NCBI RefSeq assembly: GCF_017794965.1 | Contig: NZ_CP051240.1 | Coordinates: 1,984,001 to 2,048,000 of the forward strand | Origin: Alcanivorax sp. | Lineage (GTDB): Bacteria; Pseudomonadota; Gammaproteobacteria; Pseudomonadales; Alcanivoracaceae | DNA length: 64,000 bases | Reading direction: 5' to 3' | In this document: positions 58,946 through 64,000 of the stretch, piece by piece | Numbering within the stretch: the first letter of the stretch is position 1 | How the letters are laid out: every line of letters begins with the position of its first letter | Made by a program: the position numbers and the translations under genes | The notes under the pieces: generated by a model | Told to the model about the DNA's origin: nothing | Databases searched by the model: none | Seen by the model: only the letters and a program-made list of their open reading frames with translations

Positions 58946-61561
58946 TTATACTGTGCTGGTGGCGAGCAGATCTTTCAGCTCAGGAATACAGGAGCCACAG
59001 TTGGTGCCGGCCTTGCAGCATTGGCCTATGGCGTCCACCGAGTCTGCCCCCTCTTCCACGTGGGCTTCGATGGTCTTTTGTCTTACCTGATGACAACTAC
59101 AGATCACCGGCCCCAGATCCGGGCCGGCGTCTGCGGGTTGCCCTGCCAGGATGGACAGGGGTTGCACGTCCTGTTCATCGGCAAAGCAGCTTGCCAGCCA
59201 TTCCACATCACACAGCGGCAATTGCTCACCAATCGCCAGCCAGGCGATCAGCTTGCCATCGGCATCCAGCGCTGCACGGCGGAAATGGCCCGTTGAAGGA
59301 TCATTGAGGGCCAGCCATTGCGCCGCCTCCGGCATCCATTCATGGAGCTGTTGTTCGGTTAGGTCCGCATCGCCGGCCAGCCGATAGCGCTGTACCTGGC
59401 CCGCCTGCAAGAATGCATCGACGGGAACTCGGGCCCAGTACTCCACGGCAGGCGGGGTAGCCGCCGTGAACAACCAGCCATGCCAGCGGGGTTGCCAGTC
59501 GCTGACATTGACCGGCGTATGCTTGAACGCCGGCTGGCCGGAATGCGGATCCAAACGTGCCGGTACCAGGGCATCCACCCTGGCCCGGCGAGAAAACTGA
59601 TCAGTCCAGTGCATGGGCATGAAGGCAGTGCCAGGACGTTGCCCGGCATCGCTCTTCACCCGCACCAGTGCATCACCGACCTTGCTGGTGAGACGCACAA
59701 AGCCGCCTTCGCTCAGTCGATAACGCTCGATGTCCTTGGGGTGCAGTGCCGTAAAGGGTTCGCTCAGGTGGGCAAACAAGCGCCCCGCACGACCGGTGCG
59801 GGTCATGGTGTGCCACTGGTCGCGAATACGGCCACTGTTAAGGATGATCGGAAAGGCTTCACCGATCTTGTGTACCACCGGGTTCTCGCAGACGATGAAA
59901 CGGGCACGATGATCCGGGGTGGAAAACTGGCCGTCGCCAAAACAGCGGGCGCCACCATTCAACGGCCACTGCTGTGGCTGCCAGTTTTCATATTGGTCGG
60001 CGCTCAGTGCCGCAGCGGCAGTCAGGTCGAGCCGCTTGCCATACCGGCCTGCCAGCGCGGTGAGCGCCGAATACTCGGCAAAGATTTCATGTTCGTGTTG
60101 GTAGCCAAATGCATTCTCATAACCCATCCGACGGGCGACTTCAGTGATGATCCACCAGTCGGCTTTTGCGTCACCCGGTGCCTGCACGAAAGGCCGCTGC
60201 CGCGACACACACCGCTCGGAGTTGGTGACCATGCCGGATTTCTCCCCCCACCCCAGCGCTGGCAGACGGATATCGGCACAGGCCAGGGTATCGCCACTGG
60301 CCACACAATCGGACACCACCACGGTATCGCAGGCCATCAGGGCATGGCGCACACGGTCCGCTTCTGGCAGGGAATCCACCGGATTGGTAGCCATGATCCA
60401 GACCGCTTTCACCTGACCACTTTCCACCGCGTTGAACAAATCCACAGCGGTGAGACCATTCTCTTTGGCCAGATTTTCGGTCTGCCAGAAGTCGGCTACC
60501 GCTGCGTGGTGTTCAGGATTATCAATATCCAGATGCACCGCCAGCTGATTGGCAAGGCCGCCCACTTCCCTGCCCCCCATGGCGTTGGGCTGGCCGGTGA
60601 TGGAGAACGGACTGGCGCCCGGCTTGCCTACCCGGCCGGTGGCCAGGTGAGCATTAATAATGGCATTACCCTGATCGGAACCATTACGCGCCTGGTTAAC
60701 CCCCTGGGAAAAGACCGTCACGGTTTTGTCGCAGGCCGCAAACCAGTGATAGAAGGTGGTCAGGTCAACCTTGGAAACGCCGAGATGTGTGGCCAGCGCA
60801 TCCCAGTCATTGCCCTGTTGCCTCGCCGTAGCCAGCGCAGCATCAAAGCCGTTGGTATGCTCGGCAATGTAGTCGTTGTCCAGAGCGTTGTGATCATCCA
60901 GCCAGGTCAGCAGACCATTGAACAACGGCACATCTTGCCCCGGGCGTACTGCAATGTGCAGGTCGGCAAGGTCACAGGTGGCAGTGCGACGGGGGTCAAT
61001 CACCACCACTTTCATTTCCGGCCGCGCCTGTTTGGCTGCCGCAATACGCTGGTACACGATGGGATGGGCCCAGGCAGTGTTGGAACCGGTGAGAATCACC
61101 AGATCGGCAATTTCCAGATCTTCATAACAGCCTGGCACCACGTCTTCGCCAAAAGCACGCTTGTGCGCCACCACCGCGCTACTCATGCACAGGCGGGAAT
61201 TGGTATCGATATTGGCACTACCGATGTAGCCCTTCATCAACTTGTTGGCGACGTAATAGTCTTCCGTGAGCAGCTGACCGGATACGTAGAAGGCCACCGC
61301 ATCCGGACCGTGCTCATCGACAATACGGCGAAAACGGCTGGCCACTTCATTCAGGGCATGGTCCCAGCTGGCACGAAGGCCATCGATTTCAGGATGCAGC
61401 AGGCGATCCTGATCGCCCAGGGTTTCCAGCACGGAGGAGCCCTTCACACACAGGCGGCCACTATTGGCGGGATGAATCTCATCACCCTGCAGGCTGCTGC
61501 CATCGGTACGGATACCGCAACCAACACCACAGTAAGGACAGGTGGTACAGATACTACTCAT
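58946..61561 (-). CDS. nasA: Assimilatory nitrate reductase, catalytic subunit NasA
   Basis: 871 residues. Cytosolic molybdopterin enzyme reducing nitrate to nitrite. N-terminal [4Fe-4S] motif CPYCGVGC (C8, C11, C15, with C38 in RLCVKG), bis-MGD domains (LTGSNTAWAHP, VFSQGVNQARNGSDQGNAI nearby), molydopterin dinucleotide-binding C domain (RIRDQWHTMTRTGRA) and a fused C-terminal BFD-like [2Fe-2S] domain (CSCHQV ... CCKAGTNCGSC). The fusion resembles Klebsiella NasA. Overlaps the upstream reductase gene by 4 bp. Electron donor is probably the adjacent FAD protein. Confidence 0.96.
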   Translation of the reverse strand: MSSICTTCPYCGVGCGIRTDGSSLQGDEIHPANSGRLCVKGSSVLETLGDQDRLLHPEIDGLRASWDHALNEVASRFRRIVDEHGPDAVAFYVSGQLLTEDYYVANKLMKGYIGSANIDTNSRLCMSSAVVAHKRAFGEDVVPGCYEDLEIADLVILTGSNTAWAHPIVYQRIAAAKQARPEMKVVVIDPRRTATCDLADLHIAVRPGQDVPLFNGLLTWLDDHNALDNDYIAEHTNGFDAALATARQQGNDWDALATHLGVSKVDLTTFYHWFAACDKTVTVFSQGVNQARNGSDQGNAIINAHLATGRVGKPGASPFSITGQPNAMGGREVGGLANQLAVHLDIDNPEHHAAVADFWQTENLAKENGLTAVDLFNAVESGQVKAVWIMATNPVDSLPEADRVRHALMACDTVVVSDCVASGDTLACADIRLPALGWGEKSGMVTNSERCVSRQRPFVQAPGDAKADWWIITEVARRMGYENAFGYQHEHEIFAEYSALTALAGRYGKRLDLTAAAALSADQYENWQPQQWPLNGGARCFGDGQFSTPDHRARFIVCENPVVHKIGEAFPIILNSGRIRDQWHTMTRTGRAGRLFAHLSEPFTALHPKDIERYRLSEGGFVRLTSKVGDALVRVKSDAGQRPGTAFMPMHWTDQFSRRARVDALVPARLDPHSGQPAFKHTPVNVSDWQPRWHGWLFTAATPPAVEYWARVPVDAFLQAGQVQRYRLAGDADLTEQQLHEWMPEAAQWLALNDPSTGHFRRAALDADGKLIAWLAIGEQLPLCDVEWLASCFADEQDVQPLSILAGQPADAGPDLGPVICSCHQVRQKTIEAHVEEGADSVDAIGQCCKAGTNCGSCIPELKDLLATSTV

Positions 61562-62790
61562 GCGGCAATTTCCTCCTCGCCGTCACCGCGCTTGCCTGCT
61601 GCCTTGCAGAACGCCTCCCCCATCAACAGGATCTGGCGCAACGAGGTAATGTCGGTGCGTTCCCGCCACAGGTTTTCGTAAAAGGCTGCATCGGTGACAT
61701 CGCCATACAACACCATGCCGACGATCCGGTTTTCCACCACCTGCAGGCGACGATAACTGCCCGGCAGCGCCAGCTGCAGGGTCTCGCCTTCGCCTTCAAA
61801 ATCGCCGAATGACACCAGGTCGATACCGGAAATTTTGAGTCGGGTAGCACTGTCGGCAAACAGGTAACGACGGTGCCCCAGTTCTGCCAGGTGGCTGGCA
61901 CAGACCGCTGCCTGTTCATACAGCGGTGCCACCAGACCAAAGGTGCGGTTACGGTGCTCCACGCATTCGCCAATGGCATAAATGGCAGGGTCGAACGTTT
62001 GCAAGGTGTCATCCACACGCACACCTTGGTTAACGCTCAAGCCTGCCTGAAAGGCCAGTTCAGTCCGCGGGACAATACCCACGGCCTGAACCACATAGTC
62101 GGCTGGCAGGCGCTGGCCATCAGCTAAAATCACTGCCGACACCGCTCCCTGATTGTTTCCTTGAAGAGACGCGGTGCGCGCCTGCATGACGAATTTCACG
62201 CCACGCTGTTCCAGGTCGGCCTGCAGACGATGCCCGGCGGCTTCGTCCAGTTGCTGATTCAGCAGATGGCCGCGGCTGTGCACCAGGGTCACATCGTGTC
62301 CCTGCTTCACCAGCGCGTCGGCGGCCTCCAGCCCTAAAAAGCCGCCGCCCACGACCACCACACGGGCAACCGGGAGCGACAACAACTTGCGGACGTCATA
62401 GAGATCGCGAAAGCTCATGACGCCCTGTAATTCGACACCCTCAACGGGTAACTTGCGGGGCGCAGCCCCGGTAGCCAGCACCAGGCGGTCGTAGTCCAGC
62501 TTGTGGCCGGCGGCGGTGACCACCTGACGACGGTGGCGGCGGATAGCCACCACCGGTGAACCGGTTATGAGTCGAATATTCCGGTCCCGGTACCACTGGT
62601 GCGGGTGGGTGGTGATAGCGGTTTCATCCGTTCCACCACCCAGCAAGGGCGACAGCATGACCCGGTTGTAACCGGCAAAGGGCTCCTCGCCGACGACGGT
62701 GATCTGATACAGATCCGGCGCCAACCGAGTGACCTCTTCCAGCAGGCGGATCGCCGCCATACCGTTGCCGATAACTACCAGTTTCTTCAT
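61558..62790 (-). CDS. NAD(P)H/FAD-dependent reductase (NasB/NirB N-domain type)
   Basis: 410 residues. Two dinucleotide motifs, VVIGNGMAAIRLLEE (FAD) and VVVVGGGFLGLEAADALVKQGH (NADH), as in rubredoxin reductases and the N-terminal domain of NirB; PYDxxR-like region and a C-terminal TDITSLRQILL. Lacks the BFD, siroheme and [Fe-S] domains of NirB, so it is the stand-alone reductase that would pass electrons to NasA. Symbol unresolved (nasB in some genera). Confidence 0.88.
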   Translation of the reverse strand: MKKLVVIGNGMAAIRLLEEVTRLAPDLYQITVVGEEPFAGYNRVMLSPLLGGGTDETAITTHPHQWYRDRNIRLITGSPVVAIRRHRRQVVTAAGHKLDYDRLVLATGAAPRKLPVEGVELQGVMSFRDLYDVRKLLSLPVARVVVVGGGFLGLEAADALVKQGHDVTLVHSRGHLLNQQLDEAAGHRLQADLEQRGVKFVMQARTASLQGNNQGAVSAVILADGQRLPADYVVQAVGIVPRTELAFQAGLSVNQGVRVDDTLQTFDPAIYAIGECVEHRNRTFGLVAPLYEQAAVCASHLAELGHRRYLFADSATRLKISGIDLVSFGDFEGEGETLQLALPGSYRRLQVVENRIVGMVLYGDVTDAAFYENLWRERTDITSLRQILLMGEAFCKAAGKRGDGEEEIAA

Positions 62791-62810
62791 TACTGCCTGG
62801 CCCTCAATGG

Positions 62811-63161
62811 TCAGTTAGCTGCCGAAGTGGCAACTTCGATGACGTCGCCTTCCACCCGAACCGGATAGACATTCAAGGTGACGGTTTCATCTTCGAGACA
62901 CTGACCGGTTTCCAGATCAAAATGCTGCTTGTAGATCGGAGAGGCGACCACTTTCCTGTCGCCCAATGATCCCAGCAGCCCACGGCTCAGCACATTTGCG
63001 TGGCTGAACGGGTCCATGTTGTCCAGCGCAAAGAACTGGCCATCACGGGTGCAGAACAAGGCGGCCTGACCACTGGGCAGGCGCACACCCACCCCGGTTC
63101 CCGGCAACACATCACTGACATGACAAACGGCTTTCCATTCCACCGCTACGGAACTGTTCAT
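62811..63161 (-). CDS. nirD: Nitrite reductase small subunit NirD
   Basis: 116 residues. Rieske-like fold without the cluster ligands: DNMDPFSHANVLSRGLLG and VASPIYKQHFDLETGQCLED are family hallmarks. Partner of NirB, whose stop lies 2 bp upstream of its start codon. The nasal order nirB-nirD-reductase-nasA runs leftward in this window. Confidence 0.95.
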   Translation of the reverse strand: MNSSVAVEWKAVCHVSDVLPGTGVGVRLPSGQAALFCTRDGQFFALDNMDPFSHANVLSRGLLGSLGDRKVVASPIYKQHFDLETGQCLEDETVTLNVYPVRVEGDVIEVATSAAN

Positions 63162-63163
63162 GA

Positions 63164-64000
63164 TCAGGCCTCCTCGACCAGTTCGATGCGCTCGTTCTCG
63201 TAGGCCGGACGACGCTGGCCACGCTCACGCACATACTTGAGGTTGTCATCGGTGGCATCATCGTTGACGAAGTGCTTGAAGCGTTTCACCGCTTCTTCGT
63301 CTTCGATGGTGGTCTTCCATTCGCACTGGTAAGTGCCGATGACATGCTTCATCTGCGCTTCCAGTTCTTCACCGATTCCCAGGGAATCATTGATGATCAC
63401 GTCTTTCAGGTAATCCAGACCGCCTTCCAGGTTTTCCATCCATACGCTGGTGCGCTGCAGGCGGTCAGCGGTCTTGATGTAGAACATCAGGAAACGGTCG
63501 GTGTACTTGATCAGCTCTTCGTCGCTGAGATCGGACGCGAACAGATCCGCGTGACGGGGGCGCATGCCGCCGTTACCACAGACATACAGGTTCCAGCCTT
63601 TCTCGGTGGCGATCACGCCCACATCCTTGCTCTGCGCTTCAGCACATTCGCGGGTACAACCACTGACGGCGAACTTGAGTTTGTGCGGGCTGCGCAAGCC
63701 CTTGTAGCGTTCTTCAATCTGGATGGCGGTGCCCACCGAGTCCTGTACGCCATAACGACACCAGGTAGACCCTACACAGGATTTCACAGTCCGCACGGAC
63801 TTGCCGTAGGCGTGACCGGTTTCGAAACCGGCATCCACCAGGATCTTCCAGATCTCGGGAAGTTGATCCACCCGGGCACCGAACAGATCGACCCGCTGAC
63901 CACCGGTGATCTTGGTGTAGAGGTCATATTTCTTGGCCACTTCACCGAGCACGATCAGCTTGTCCGGGGTGATCTCACCACCGGCCACACGGGGCACGAT
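63164..64000 (-). CDS. nirB: Nitrite reductase large subunit NirB, C-terminal part
   Basis: The 3' 278 codons of a gene that continues beyond the window; frame is open to the edge. It is the siroheme/[4Fe-4S] sulfite-nitrite reductase domain with cluster cysteines in TVKSCVGSTWCRYG and VSGCTRECAEA, and YTKITGGQRVDLFG. Reduces nitrite to ammonium using NAD(P)H electrons. The promoter and N-terminal FAD and [2Fe-2S] domains lie outside the window. Confidence 0.95.
   Translation of the reverse strand: MVPRVAGGEITPDKLIVLGEVAKKYDLYTKITGGQRVDLFGARVDQLPEIWKILVDAGFETGHAYGKSVRTVKSCVGSTWCRYGVQDSVGTAIQIEERYKGLRSPHKLKFAVSGCTRECAEAQSKDVGVIATEKGWNLYVCGNGGMRPRHADLFASDLSDEELIKYTDRFLMFYIKTADRLQRTSVWMENLEGGLDYLKDVIINDSLGIGEELEAQMKHVIGTYQCEWKTTIEDEEAVKRFKHFVNDDATDDNLKYVRERGQRRPAYENERIELVEEA

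Noticed and set aside
59480..61681. 733-codon plus-strand frame opposite nasA
   Set aside because: Antisense shadow of a clearly recognisable molybdoenzyme.

Overview
The window looks like a chromosomal segment of a free-living, lipid- and hydrocarbon-using marine gammaproteobacterium, most likely Alcanivorax or a close relative. This is an inference from gene content: long-chain FadE, ETF and ETF-quinone oxidoreductase, acyl-CoA-binding protein, a Baeyer-Villiger-type monooxygenase paired with a PF10118-type hydrolase, an MpaB/DUF2236 oxygenase, an HSL-family esterase and assimilatory nitrate/nitrite reduction. It is GC-rich. I see no phage, plasmid, transposase, CRISPR, tRNA or rRNA gene.

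Layout. 1-2.3 kb: the start of an SCP2-like lipid-binding protein gene, then glnK-amtB under a probable NtrC/sigma-54 promoter. 2.4-6 kb: the co-chaperone cnoX divergent from fadE. 6.5-8.4 kb: minCDE. 9-17 kb: a 7TM-DISM hybrid histidine kinase, an ABM-like protein with mtfA, an EamA transporter, a TPR protein, ACBP, and a thioesterase/acyltransferase pair. 17.2-19.3 kb: an LTA-synthase-like phosphotransferase. 19.6-23.5 kb: a four-gene Anbu operon (ATP-grasp, alpha-E, transglutaminase, Anbu protease). 23.7-25.8 kb: an FAD oxidoreductase and an SDR. 26.2-30 kb: etfBA divergent from ETF-QO, with a perfect PsrA-type operator between them. 30.9-36.1 kb: an MpaB-like oxygenase, rsuA, and a Fur-type siderophore uptake operon (TonB receptor, PepSY protein, small membrane protein). 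36.7-49.7 kb: a SYLF/beta-barrel lipoprotein, an HpnE-like oxidase, DUF4345, a PhoD-like phosphatase, the monooxygenase/hydrolase pair, MAPEG, a methyltransferase, a GNAT-nitrilase fusion and cobB. 50-51.2 kb: DAHP synthase. 51.8-55.3 kb: a very acidic, cysteine-patterned, tandem-repeat lipoprotein of about 1185 residues. 55.9-58.9 kb: an esterase, a Kv-type channel with a C-terminal zinc ribbon, and a membrane-anchored redoxin. 58.9-64 kb: nirB (cut by the window end), nirD, an FAD reductase and nasA.

The genes fit a few programmes. Fatty-acid oxidation sends electrons from FadE through EtfAB and ETF-QO to quinone, supported by ACBP, thioesterase and the oxygenases. Nitrogen assimilation is covered by GlnK/AmtB and nitrate/nitrite reductases. 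Iron uptake is Fur-controlled. The rest is envelope and proteostasis functions.

The intergenic regions are unusually rich in repeats. There are REP/REPIN pairs, a MITE-like family whose end (GGTTCATCGCGGA) repeatedly abuts the T-tract of terminators, and an AT-rich inverted repeat found only between convergent genes. A pair of near-identical direct repeats of about 260 bp brackets the repeat lipoprotein gene. The most novel-looking items are that lipoprotein locus, the terminator-associated repeat family, and a 36-bp palindrome in an AT-rich island upstream of the MpaB-like gene.
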